Below are positions 44,919-52,181 of a stretch of DNA of 64,000 nucleotides, one piece after another. The position numbers and the translations under genes were made by a program. This stretch comes from Gammaproteobacteria bacterium (GTDB lineage: Bacteria > Pseudomonadota > Gammaproteobacteria > Steroidobacterales > Steroidobacteraceae). Position 1 is the stretch's first letter. The number at the start of each line of letters is the position of its first letter. The stretch lies in assembly GCA_028293745.1 (NCBI GenBank), contig JAQGOF010000004.1:1-64000 (forward strand), given 5' to 3'. The notes below the pieces were generated by a model. The model searched no databases. It saw nothing but the letters and a program-made list of their open reading frames with translations, and was not told the origin of the DNA.

Positions 44919-45387
44919 CGGTGCTCGCGGCCATCAGGCCGCCCTGACGTTGATCGGTGTGAAGGAAGCGAATCTGATCGTGATCGCTCATCATGCCCTC
45001 GAACTGGCGCAGGATCACCTGCCGCACGAACTCCGGCAGATGATCATCCAATGCATTCCGGTATACCTCAAGAGCGTGGTCTTCGCCATGCTCGCACTCG
45101 TCGATGAGCGCCTGGTCGGTATTCTGGGTCAGGGCGGTTTGCAGATTGACCCAACCCCGGCGGGCCGCGCCGCGGATCTTGCCGCAGGCGGCCGGATCTG
45201 CCCCGAGCTGTGCGAGCAATTCGCACAGCTCCCCGGCAGCGGCGGTGTGCCGGCTGGCACGGCTCACAAACAACTTCTTCAGTCCATCGGCGTGGGCGTG
45301 CTCCGCGCACGCCATGAAACCATGTTCACCGCTCTTAGCAACCGCCAACAGCTCGCTCAGGGTTGGGATGGTGTAACGATAATTCAT
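44899..45387 (-). CDS. PA2169/DUF2383 family four-helix-bundle protein
   Basis: A 162-residue ferritin-like helical protein. The family pattern has Glu/His pairs in SGEHGFMACAEHAHADGLKK and LIDECEHGEDHALEVYRNAL, which could bind metal. The frame is open to 45627, but the ATG at 45387 follows GGGGGAAG and starts the homology. DUF2383 proteins are often part of stress regulons. It overlaps the antiporter start, so the two are probably co-expressed. Confidence 0.8.
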   Translation of the reverse strand: MNYRYTIPTLSELLAVAKSGEHGFMACAEHAHADGLKKLFVSRASRHTAAAGELCELLAQLGADPAACGKIRGAARRGWVNLQTALTQNTDQALIDECEHGEDHALEVYRNALDDHLPEFVRQVILRQFEGMMSDHDQIRFLHTDQRQGGLMAASTGGDARP

Positions 45388-45745
45388 ACTTCCCCCTCGG
45401 AGGCCGCGGGCCTGCGTTACAGCATGCACCGTACCCGGCAAGGCACCTTCGACGCCCTTGGGAGGTGCATCGAACATGAAAAACCGCTTGCAGGAGATAC
45501 GGCCCGCGCACGCAGGAATTTTTTTCACGCCATTGCTGAGCGCGCGGGTACGAATTACATCAAGGGAGCCGCGGAATGCACTCCCATTCCAACGAGCGGG
45601 TCCCTTCGCGTCGAAATTTGTTGGCATCGCTGGCGCCCAATCGGCGTCGTAAAAGGTCTATCGTAGACATCCAGGCCCTACCTGCCGACACTCTCCCTCG
45701 CCAGCTCGCAACAGCGAGCAGGAAGTGTTCCCGCGGCCCGTTGCT
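45388..45745. other. Intergenic region with dyads upstream of sigma-54 promoters
   Basis: No convincing gene is present; plus-strand frames here lack family features or ribosome sites. Two dyads stand out: GGAATG (45571-45576) with CATTCC (45583-45588), and GCTCGC (45704-45709) with GCGAGC (45714-45719). They lie about 160-175 and 30-40 bases upstream of the first sigma-54 promoter. The distal one is at a usual distance for an NtrC-type activator site. The region also holds the promoter of the leftward DUF2383 gene. Confidence 0.4.
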
Positions 45746-45761
45746 TGGCATAACGGTTGCA
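45746..45761 (+). promoter_or_regulatory. Sigma-54 promoter P1 of candidate small RNA
   Basis: TGGCATAACGGTTGCA matches the sigma-54 consensus TGGCAC-R-N4-TTGCW at every defined base except the C at position 6. The essential GG (45747-45748) and GC (45759-45760) are exactly 10 bases apart. Transcription would run rightward from about 45772. No protein gene follows, but an intrinsic terminator does. Confidence 0.6.
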
Positions 45762-45769
45762 TGTTGGAT

Positions 45770-45785
45770 GGGCACGCGGGTTGCG
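45770..45785 (+). promoter_or_regulatory. Second overlapping sigma-54-type promoter P2
   Basis: GGGCACGCGGGTTGCG differs from the sigma-54 consensus only at its first and last bases and keeps GG-N10-GC. It lies 24 bases downstream of P1 in the same direction. Its start site would be near 45796, giving an RNA of about 98 nt. It could be a true tandem promoter or a chance match inside the P1 transcript. Confidence 0.4.
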
Positions 45786-45893
45786 ACCCTCCTGCGTAAA
45801 CCAGTTTTGAGCTACCGCCTTTGTCGAGGCGGCAGCACTTGCCGAAGACCCCCCGTTTGGCGGGCTGTGGTGCGAACAGCCCGCTCCTTTTTT
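45772..45893 (+). ncRNA. Candidate sigma-54-dependent small RNA
   Basis: A stretch of about 122 nt between two sigma-54-type promoters and a perfect intrinsic terminator. Internal structure includes the hairpin CCGCCT/AGGCGG (45815-45820 with 45827-45832) and the terminator stem at 45860-45884. A C-run (GACCCCCCG, 45848-45856) just before the terminator may be single-stranded and could pair with G-rich ribosome sites. Plus-strand open frames crossing it show no family features. It converges on the 3' end of the hybrid kinase gene. Existence and boundaries are inferred. Confidence 0.5.
45860..45893 (+). terminator. Perfect intrinsic terminator on plus strand
   Basis: GCGGGCTGT (45860-45868) pairs without mismatch with ACAGCCCGC (45876-45884), followed by TCC and six T residues (45888-45893). 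The T-run is on the plus strand only, so it ends rightward transcription. It cannot serve the leftward kinase gene, whose stop is at 45896-45898, in the same way. No plus-strand protein gene is available to need it. Confidence 0.85.
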
Positions 45894-45895
45894 GC

Positions 45896-47557
45896 CTATC
45901 GTCCGTGGTCGGCCAAACGGCGCACCAGCGGCACGAACGTATTGAAGTCAACTGGCTTCGGCACGTGTAGATCGAACCCCGCATCCATAGCCGCTTCCAC
46001 ATCGCGGGTCGAGGCATAGCCGGTCACCGCTATGGCCAACATCTGCCGCCCCGACTGCAAGGCGCGCAGCCGCCGGACCAGGGAGTAGCCATCCACCTCC
46101 GGCATTCCAATGTCTGTCACGATGATGTCGAAATGGGCGCCCGCTTCCTGGAGCTTCTCGAATGCCGACATGGCGGAATCCGTGACGGTGACGTTGGCCC
46201 CCTCGAGCTTCAACGTTTCCGCAACAATGGTGCGGGCGTCGGGCTCGTCGTCTACCACGAGGATGGACAGGCCGCCGAGACTGGCGTGACCCGCCCCGGA
46301 GTCCGAGTCGCCGGTACCGTGCGCCTCGGCCGATCTCCAAGGCTGGCGGACTGGAAAGCTGGCAACGAACTTTGCGCCACGGCCAACACCGGCACTGCTG
46401 GCCGAGATGGTGCCGCCATGCAGCGTCACGATCTCGCGCACGAGTGCCAGTCCCAAACCCAGCCCGCCGGAGTGACGGGTGATCGAACTGTCTGCCTGCC
46501 GAAACCGGTCAAACACGTGGGGAAGCGACTCGGGCGCAATGCCCAGCCCCGTGTCTTCGACACCGAGCTCCGCGAACCCTTCCGCGTTACGCAGGGTGAC
46601 GCAGATCCGACCGCCGGAGCTGGTGAACTTCAGCGCGTTCGACAGCAAGTTGGTCACCACCTGCTGCAATCGGTCCGGATCGCCGCGTAACTGGCCGGCA
46701 CCCGGCTCGAAATCCGCTTGCAATGCTATTGCCTTCGCGGCGGCCGTCGGCCGCGCCAGGTCCAACGCCGCGGAAACAACTTTCGCGAGCTGCATGGGAC
46801 GGGCTTCGATACGCAGCTTGCCCGTCTCGATACGCCCGAGATCCAGGAGATCGTTGACCATCTTCAGTTGCGCGCGGGCGCTGTGCTCGATTCGAGTCGT
46901 AATCGAGGCAACTTCGGGATCATCCGGGCGCTTGAGCGCCAGGATGCGGTTCCAGCCGAGGATCGCGTTCAAGGGCGAGCGCAACTCGTGCGAGAACACG
47001 GACAGGAATTGGTCCTTGCCGCGATTCGCGGCTTGCGCTTCCGAGCGCAGGCGCCGCTCGGTGTCCAGAACCGCTGCGCGCTCGACCGCCTGACTGGCCG
47101 TCGCTTTTTTCTCGGCGCTGACGTTCCGCGACGTCAGGATCAGAGTGCGATGATTGTTGCCGTCATTGGTGGCTCGGCCATGCAACGCTATCCATTGTGC
47201 GCTCCGGTCGGGCCATGTTGCCTGCACCACCAAGTCGAAATCCACGCTGCTTGCGATAGCTGCGCGCGCCGCATCGGCAAGCGTGAGTCGACTCTCCGCA
47301 GCCACGCGTTCCAGCAGGCTCGGCCAATCGAGCTGCGCATCCGGGGCCCAGCCAAATTCCGCCTTGAATTGTGAATTCGCGCGCAGCTCGCGGGTCTCAC
47401 TGTCGAGCACGCAGAAACCCAGGTGCGAAGCTGCGACGACGGCTTCCAGCTCGTCGTTGCGGCGTGCGAGGGCGGCGCACTGCGCCTGCGCGCGTTCGAG
47501 CTCGCCCGACAGGTCGGGTATGAGGGAACTCAGCCCCGGTTCATGAATTGAAGTCAT
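45896..47557 (-). CDS. Hybrid sensor histidine kinase (PAS-HisKA-ATPase-receiver)
   Basis: A 553-residue soluble hybrid kinase. An N-terminal coiled coil (LERAQAQCAALARRNDELEAVV) leads to a PAS domain (about 45-160). The phosphoacceptor is FSHELRSPLNAILGW near residue 192. ATPase motifs are NLLSNALKFT, GVEDTGLGIA and GGLGLGLALV. The C-terminal receiver (about 430-550) has ILVVDDEPDA and the Asp in IIVTDIGMPEVDG. No membrane span, so the signal is cytoplasmic or protein-borne. A weak sigma-54-type site lies upstream. Phosphorelay to the single-domain regulator at 40.7 kb is possible. Confidence 0.9.
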   Translation of the reverse strand: MTSIHEPGLSSLIPDLSGELERAQAQCAALARRNDELEAVVAASHLGFCVLDSETRELRANSQFKAEFGWAPDAQLDWPSLLERVAAESRLTLADAARAAIASSVDFDLVVQATWPDRSAQWIALHGRATNDGNNHRTLILTSRNVSAEKKATASQAVERAAVLDTERRLRSEAQAANRGKDQFLSVFSHELRSPLNAILGWNRILALKRPDDPEVASITTRIEHSARAQLKMVNDLLDLGRIETGKLRIEARPMQLAKVVSAALDLARPTAAAKAIALQADFEPGAGQLRGDPDRLQQVVTNLLSNALKFTSSGGRICVTLRNAEGFAELGVEDTGLGIAPESLPHVFDRFRQADSSITRHSGGLGLGLALVREIVTLHGGTISASSAGVGRGAKFVASFPVRQPWRSAEAHGTGDSDSGAGHASLGGLSILVVDDEPDARTIVAETLKLEGANVTVTDSAMSAFEKLQEAGAHFDIIVTDIGMPEVDGYSLVRRLRALQSGRQMLAIAVTGYASTRDVEAAMDAGFDLHVPKPVDFNTFVPLVRRLADHGR

Positions 47558-47611
47558 GTCGTTCGCACTAGATCAGCTGCGACAGCTGAAGCGGCGGTTC
47601 TTACACACCGT

Positions 47612-47627
47612 TGCAAGTTCTCCGCCC
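47612..47627 (-). promoter_or_regulatory. Weak sigma-54-type site upstream of hybrid kinase
   Basis: On the minus strand the site reads GGGCGGAGAACTTGCA, with GG and GC 10 bases apart and an intact TTGCA, but a poor match between. The start site would be near 47601, leaving a 44-base leader before the kinase ATG. Confidence 0.3.
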
Positions 47628-47700
47628 GAGGAAGCGCCCGAAGGCGCGGGAACGGCCGGTAGTAGGAGCCCTTAGGCCCAAGCGGCGCGTCCAGTAGCTT

Positions 47701-47716
47701 TGGCATGGCTGTTGCT
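47701..47716 (+). promoter_or_regulatory. Sigma-54 promoter upstream of rpoN
   Basis: TGGCATGGCTGTTGCT matches the sigma-54 consensus at all defined bases but one (C to T at position 6), with GG (47702-47703) and GC (47714-47715) exactly 10 apart. The predicted start near 47727 gives a 25-base leader before the rpoN ATG. This implies that sigma-54 drives its own gene. Confidence 0.65.
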
Positions 47717-47751
47717 GTAGTTCCAGTCGATCGCTTTCGAGGATTCCCGGA

Positions 47752-49116
47752 ATGTCCAATGCCGTAATGGGACTGCGCCTGAAGCAGCAGCTCACCCTCA
47801 CACCGAGACTGCAGCAGTCCGTGAAGCTTTTGCAGTTATCGGCCCTGGAGTGTGTGCAAGAACTGCACCAGGCAATCGCCCAGAACCCATTCCTCGAAGA
47901 AGCCACGGAGAACGCGGAGACACGCTCCGAGGCCGAAGATGGCTCGTCCGAAGACACGTCGCGCAGCGACCTCGATTTTTCCGGCAACGGATCGAGCAGC
48001 AGCGGCGGTGATGACACCCCGGATTGGACAGAGTGGACCGCCTCGCCGGCCACATTGCATGACTCGCTCCACGAGCAGCTGTTACTTCTCGGCCTGAGCG
48101 AGCGCGACTACGCGCTTGCGAATCTCGTCGTCGACGCGCTCGACGAAGACGGCTTCCTCCGCCAGCCGCTCGAGGAGATTCAAGCGTTTGCGCCTGGTGC
48201 CGAACCTGGGGAAATCGAGACGGCCCTACGGATCGTACAGACGCTCGAGCCGAGCGGAATTGCGGCACGCAACCTGGGCGAATGCCTCGCGCTTCAATTA
48301 CACGGGCTTGATCAAGGCACGCCGGGGCGGGACGTCGCGCTCGACCTCGTTCAAAACGCCTTGAGCCTGATGGCTGCACGCGACAACACGCGCCTGGTGG
48401 AAACGCTGGGCTGTTCTGAGGACGAGCTGCGCGTTGCGATGGAGTTGATTCGCAGCCTGGACCCGCGTCCGGGCTCCAAGGTCGGAACGTTCGAACCGCG
48501 CGCAATCGTTCCGGATGTCGTCGTACGGAAGGAAAAGAAGCGCTGGGTCGTCAGCATCAATGCGGCAATCTATCCGCGCATTCGTGTAAACCAACAGTAC
48601 GCGGACTACTTCCGCCAGGCACGCGACGGTGAGACTGCGTTGCTCGCGCAGCATCTGCAGGAAGCACGTTGGTTGGTCCGCAATCTCGAACAGCGTTTTC
48701 TCACCATACAGCGCGTGGCCGAGGCGGTCGTCGCACGCCAGCGTAATTTCTTCGAGTACGGTGATCTCGCGATGCGTCCGTTGACGCTTCGGGAGATCGC
48801 AGATGAGCTCGGTTTGCACGAGTCGACCGTATCGCGTGCGACGAGCCACAAATATATGGCCACACCGCGGGGTGTGGTTGCATTCAAGCGCTTCTTCTCG
48901 CGACAGCTGGCGACAACCAGTGGTGGCTCGTGTTCAGCCACCGCAATACGAGCACTGCTGCGCGAGTTCATCGCAGCGGAAGATCGCCGCAATCCGCTGT
49001 CGGATGTCCAGTTGACTGAGCTGCTCGCCGATCGGGGAGTCAAGGTGGCCCGCCGGACTGTAACGAAGTACCGGCGGTCGATGCTGTTGCCAGCCGTGGA
49101 TTTCCGCCGCGCCTGA
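47752..49116 (+). CDS. rpoN: RNA polymerase sigma-54 factor
   Basis: A 454-residue sigma-54. Region I is QQLTLTPRLQQSVKLLQLSA (residues 12-31), followed by a short acidic Ser/Asp/Gly region (about 45-90). The core-binding part follows, then the helix-turn-helix LTLREIADELGLHESTVSRA near 345-365. The RpoN box ARRTVTKYRR near 433 differs at one position from the usual ARRTVAKYRE region. The usual neighbours (lptB, hpf, ptsN) are absent; instead it lies among kinases and stress genes, which suggests an accessory second copy. A sigma-54 promoter precedes it. Confidence 0.92.
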   Translation: MSNAVMGLRLKQQLTLTPRLQQSVKLLQLSALECVQELHQAIAQNPFLEEATENAETRSEAEDGSSEDTSRSDLDFSGNGSSSSGGDDTPDWTEWTASPATLHDSLHEQLLLLGLSERDYALANLVVDALDEDGFLRQPLEEIQAFAPGAEPGEIETALRIVQTLEPSGIAARNLGECLALQLHGLDQGTPGRDVALDLVQNALSLMAARDNTRLVETLGCSEDELRVAMELIRSLDPRPGSKVGTFEPRAIVPDVVVRKEKKRWVVSINAAIYPRIRVNQQYADYFRQARDGETALLAQHLQEARWLVRNLEQRFLTIQRVAEAVVARQRNFFEYGDLAMRPLTLREIADELGLHESTVSRATSHKYMATPRGVVAFKRFFSRQLATTSGGSCSATAIRALLREFIAAEDRRNPLSDVQLTELLADRGVKVARRTVTKYRRSMLLPAVDFRRA

Positions 49117-49127
49117 AGGCGCGGCGG
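49104..49127 (+). terminator. Hairpin spanning the rpoN stop codon
   Basis: CCGCCGCGCC (49104-49113) and GGCGCGGCGG (49118-49127) are a perfect 10-bp inverted repeat; the loop TGAA contains the rpoN stop codon. No T-run follows, so it may slow ribosomes or protect the 3' end rather than terminate alone. Confidence 0.45.
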
Positions 49128-49410
49128 ATTCCCGTTGCGCCCTCGGCAGCCTCTCCGTCCGCCCTCGGCGCTTCCTGTCCGCCCCCTCCGCTCGGCCGCG
49201 GCTTCCGTCTCCCTAAATCCGCTTCCTGCGCCGATGGCCTCGTCGATAGCCTCCGAGCGGCGGAAGTCGCAAGGCGCGACGTTGATCATGCAAGCGAGCG
49301 GGGTCCCGGCGCGTGCGTCCGTGCCGGACCCGCCGCTTGCATGGTCAGCGGCGCGCGTCACCAGCGGGCACCTGATTCCGACCGGTCAACCACGACTCGG
49401 TCTCCAGCCG

Positions 49411-50631
49411 CTAAGAGTCTCGTCGCTTGGAGCCGCTGCTTGCGTTGCCCGTGGACCCCGTGCTCCCGCTGCCCGCGGACCCCGACGCCCCGCCCCCAGC
49501 AGATCCCGACCCCGTAGTCCCGCTCGCCGCGGACCCGCTCCCCGGGGATTCGGTGCTCGCGCCACCTGACGATCCCGTGCTCGCATTCGCCGATGAGCCC
49601 GTACTCCCGCTTCCCAGGGACCCACTGCCGGCGCTCCCTAGAGACCCCGCGTCCGCACCGGCGGACCGGCTTCCCAACGGTTGCGCCGTGTCCCTCGTAT
49701 CCCAACCAACACGGTCGCGGCCGACAACGACCCGAATGCGATTGTCGACATCCTGAACACCGGGCGCCGCGTCTGCCAAGTCCTCTATGGCGTGCTTCAT
49801 ACGGCGATCAGGCACTGTCCCGTCGAGCACCACCCTGGCACCCAACACCTGTACGGTTACGTCGCTGGAATCAATATGGTATGCCTCCATGAGACGCTCG
49901 GAGATTTCCTCACGCAGCCGCTCGTCCGATCGTTGGTAGCCTTTAGGTCCCATTGGATATCGGCGTCGCTGCGGTCTTGCAGCTGGTGTACCCACCGCTC
50001 GCGCGTACGGATAAGACTGACGGGGGTACGATTCGCGCCGGTATGCGTCCTGTGGAGGAAACTCGCGTCCGAGTGGATCCTCGTAGTAACCGCGGTTGAA
50101 ACCAGCCTCTTGGAAGTACGGCGAATCTGATCGCTCGTCCGCATATCCGTACGTCCCGCCGGTAAAGGACGGACCCCCGCCGTAGCCCTGAGAGCCCGTT
50201 CCGAAGTAGCGAGGCTCGTTGGTCTCTCCGAACGCAGCGTGACCGAATGGCCCGTGCCCGGAAGGCTGCTGCGCAAATGGCGATTGGCTGAATTGACTAT
50301 AACCCCGCGAGCCGTAACCCTCCGGGCGTTGAGCATACTGCCCCTGGCCACGCGGATCCTGGCCGTATCTCTGGCCCTGGCCATACTGCCCCTGACCGTA
50401 TTGGTCTCGCATATGTTGGCCCTGTCCATACGCCCCTTGGCCGGACTGACCCTGCCGGTACCGCTGCTCCTCGTGTCGCTCCTGCTCGTGTTGGCTATGC
50501 TCGGGCTGGGACTGAGGCGAGCTATATTGCCCGCGCCCGTCATGCTCCTGACCGTATTGATCCGGATTCGATTCCTGGAAGCCCGGGTTTCCGGGATGAA
50601 ACTCCCCCGGTGAGTTGTCGCGTCGATTCAT
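49411..50631 (-). CDS. BON domain protein with Gln/Gly/Tyr-rich repeats
   Basis: A 406-residue protein. Residues about 20-220 are low complexity: GQG-Y repeats (GQGQYGQGQR), then Gly/Phe/Tyr-rich and Arg/Tyr/Pro-rich parts. A single BON domain lies at about 230-297 (LREEISERLMEAYHIDSSDV, VVLDGTVPDRRMKHAIEDL, VQDVDNRI). The last 90 residues are Ser/Gly/Ala repeats. No signal peptide is visible. BON domains usually bind membranes or phospholipids. The disordered arms resemble other SWFGRD-type stress proteins. AGGGG precedes the ATG by 8 bases. Confidence 0.75.
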   Translation of the reverse strand: MNRRDNSPGEFHPGNPGFQESNPDQYGQEHDGRGQYSSPQSQPEHSQHEQERHEEQRYRQGQSGQGAYGQGQHMRDQYGQGQYGQGQRYGQDPRGQGQYAQRPEGYGSRGYSQFSQSPFAQQPSGHGPFGHAAFGETNEPRYFGTGSQGYGGGPSFTGGTYGYADERSDSPYFQEAGFNRGYYEDPLGREFPPQDAYRRESYPRQSYPYARAVGTPAARPQRRRYPMGPKGYQRSDERLREEISERLMEAYHIDSSDVTVQVLGARVVLDGTVPDRRMKHAIEDLADAAPGVQDVDNRIRVVVGRDRVGWDTRDTAQPLGSRSAGADAGSLGSAGSGSLGSGSTGSSANASTGSSGGASTESPGSGSAASGTTGSGSAGGGASGSAGSGSTGSTGNASSGSKRRDS

Positions 50632-50702
50632 GATCAGCACCCCTCGTTATCCGCACCCCTCGATATCGCGGGCAACAGCCATCCGCCCCGCCCGCCACAA
50701 AC

Positions 50703-50718
50703 AGCAACCGATGTACCC
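50703..50718 (-). promoter_or_regulatory. Sigma-54-type site upstream of BON gene
   Basis: On the minus strand the site reads GGGTACATCGGTTGCT: GG-N10-GC spacing is exact, TTGCT is intact, and two of sixteen positions deviate from consensus. The start site would be near 50692, 60 bases before the BON gene ATG. Confidence 0.4.
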
Positions 50719-50770
50719 ATCACGCAGCAGGCAGCCGTGGCTGACCACAGCTGCCTGCGAAGGCACCGCC

Positions 50771-50826
50771 TTGTTCAACACCGCCTCTTCAACACAGTCT
50801 CTTCAACACAGCGTCTTCAACGCTGC
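50771..50826. repeat. Four imperfect 14-bp tandem repeats
   Basis: Four units of 14 bp run from 50771 to 50826 around the core CTTCAACACAG: units at 50771, 50785, 50799 and 50813. The middle two are identical at 13 of 14 bases. The last unit contains the stop codon of the OmpA-like gene (50817-50819), so the array lies at that gene's 3' end and just beyond. The 14-bp period is not a codon multiple. Confidence 0.65.
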
Positions 50827-51653
50827 AGTGGCCGCGCACCCTGCGCAAACCGACCTGAGTCGTCGCTGAACACAATCTCCACGCGACGGTTCTGCTGCCG
50901 ACCTTCCGGCGTGTCGTTGCTCGCAACCGGGTAGCCCTTACCGCGGCCCACTGTCTGCACCTGATCAGCCGGGATGCCCCGCGACTCCAACGCAACCGCA
51001 ACCGCGTGTGCACGTCGGTCCGAGAGCGCCTCGTTGTACTGATCCGAGCCACGACTGTCGGTGTGCCCCTCGATCAAAACCTTTGTGTGCGGATTGGAGC
51101 TCAGGTACGTCGCCAGGCGATTGAGCGCAAGGTCAGCCCCCGGTTTCAGCGTGGCTTGGCCGGTATCAAACAACACATCACCCAGTGTCACGACGACACC
51201 GCGATCCGTCTGCTTGGCCTGCAGGTCGGCGAGCTGTTGCTGAGCGTGGGCGAGCTGAGCCTGAGTCGCCGCCGTCTGGGCCTGCGCATTCTGGGCCTCG
51301 CGGGAGCGGCTCTCCATGAGAATCTTGTTCCGATCCTCCTGCGCACGCGCAACTTCCTGCCGCGAATGAGCTTCCGACACCCGCGCCTCGCCCGCCTCTG
51401 CATGACGCCGTGCCAGATATGCGTAGTGATCCACGACTCCCGGCGGTTTCTTCTGCCGAAGCGCCTCTTCCGCGTCCTGAAGCGCCTTGCGTGCCGCATC
51501 GAGGTCCTTACCGGCGGCCTCTTGTGCCAGTGGGTCCTGGGACAGCGTCTGAACTTCCGTACGTGCCTGTTCGACTTGTTCACTACGCTGCGGAGCAGAA
51601 GCGCAAGCCGCTATCGCAGCCGCCACCGCTCCAGCAATTATCAACTTTCTCAT
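50817..51653 (-). CDS. OmpA-family lipoprotein with DUF4398-like N-terminal helices
   Basis: A 278-residue outer-membrane lipoprotein: signal LIIAGAVAAAIAACAS with lipobox AAC, a DUF4398-like helical region (EQARTEVQTL, LDAARKALQDAEEALRQK), a long coiled coil (RAQEDRNKILMESRSREAQ, Gln/Ala-rich), then an OmpA domain (GDVLFDTGQATLKPGA, EGHTDSRGSDQYNEALSDRRA, QQNRRVEIVF) that binds peptidoglycan. It starts at 51653, with GAGAACGAG upstream, and follows the DUF4398 lipoprotein gene by 22 bases. Confidence 0.85.
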   Translation of the reverse strand: MRKLIIAGAVAAAIAACASAPQRSEQVEQARTEVQTLSQDPLAQEAAGKDLDAARKALQDAEEALRQKKPPGVVDHYAYLARRHAEAGEARVSEAHSRQEVARAQEDRNKILMESRSREAQNAQAQTAATQAQLAHAQQQLADLQAKQTDRGVVVTLGDVLFDTGQATLKPGADLALNRLATYLSSNPHTKVLIEGHTDSRGSDQYNEALSDRRAHAVAVALESRGIPADQVQTVGRGKGYPVASNDTPEGRQQNRRVEIVFSDDSGRFAQGARPLQR

Positions 51654-51675
51654 CTCGTTCTCCTTCTCCCAGGTG

Positions 51676-52068
51676 TCAGTTCGGGTTGGGGGTGCCCGTA
51701 GGCGCGCCGCGAGCGGATTCCTGACGGAGGGTTTCGTTGCTCTGCGCAACTTCCTGTGCAGCATGCTGTGCATCGCCAGCCGCGGAACGCGCAGCTGCCA
51801 CGTCGGCATCCGCAGCTGCGGACTCAGCATAACGACGAGCGTCGTCATACTTCTTCTCAGCGTTAGCCTTGTCAGCGTTACTCAGCTCGTCATGCGCGCG
51901 CTGCAGATCGGCGGCCGCATAGCGCTGCCCACCCGCCCTGTCAGCCTGCTCGATCAGCGTGCGCGCACGAGTCATCTCTTCCGTCGGCTGAGGCCCTTGT
52001 GTGGCGCAACCACCGGCAAATCCGGATAGAAATACGGCTGCCGTGATCAATCCCGGTCGTAATAGCAT
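51676..52068 (-). CDS. DUF4398 lipoprotein
   Basis: A 130-residue lipoprotein: signal LITAAVFLSGFAGGCATQ with lipobox GGC, then a helical DUF4398 domain (MTRARTLIEQADRAGGQRYA, DLQRAHDELSNADKANAEKK, Ala/Asp-rich to the end). The ATG at 52068 follows AGGGGGA. It is first in a leftward pair with the OmpA-like lipoprotein; both share the DUF4398 helices and probably act together at the envelope. Confidence 0.8.
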   Translation of the reverse strand: MLLRPGLITAAVFLSGFAGGCATQGPQPTEEMTRARTLIEQADRAGGQRYAAADLQRAHDELSNADKANAEKKYDDARRYAESAAADADVAAARSAAGDAQHAAQEVAQSNETLRQESARGAPTGTPNPN

Positions 52069-52181
52069 GGGTCCCCCTAGCGATGTGCGTAACGATTTGG
52101 ATACACAACTCAGGTTCTTATCATTGCGCGAACGCGACAAGCTCACTGTCGGCCGGGAACGGCTTCACAGTGCCGATCGGC

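Noticed and set aside
45576-46019. Plus-strand frame of 147 codons across the candidate small RNA
   Set aside because: It has no ribosome site, runs through the terminator hairpin and into the hybrid kinase 3' end, and has no recognisable features.
52090-52140. GAAC-N19-CGTT on the minus strand before the DUF4398 gene, as an EcfG-type promoter
   Set aside because: The spacer is longer than the 16-18 bases usual for EcfG promoters, and no other island gene shows a match.
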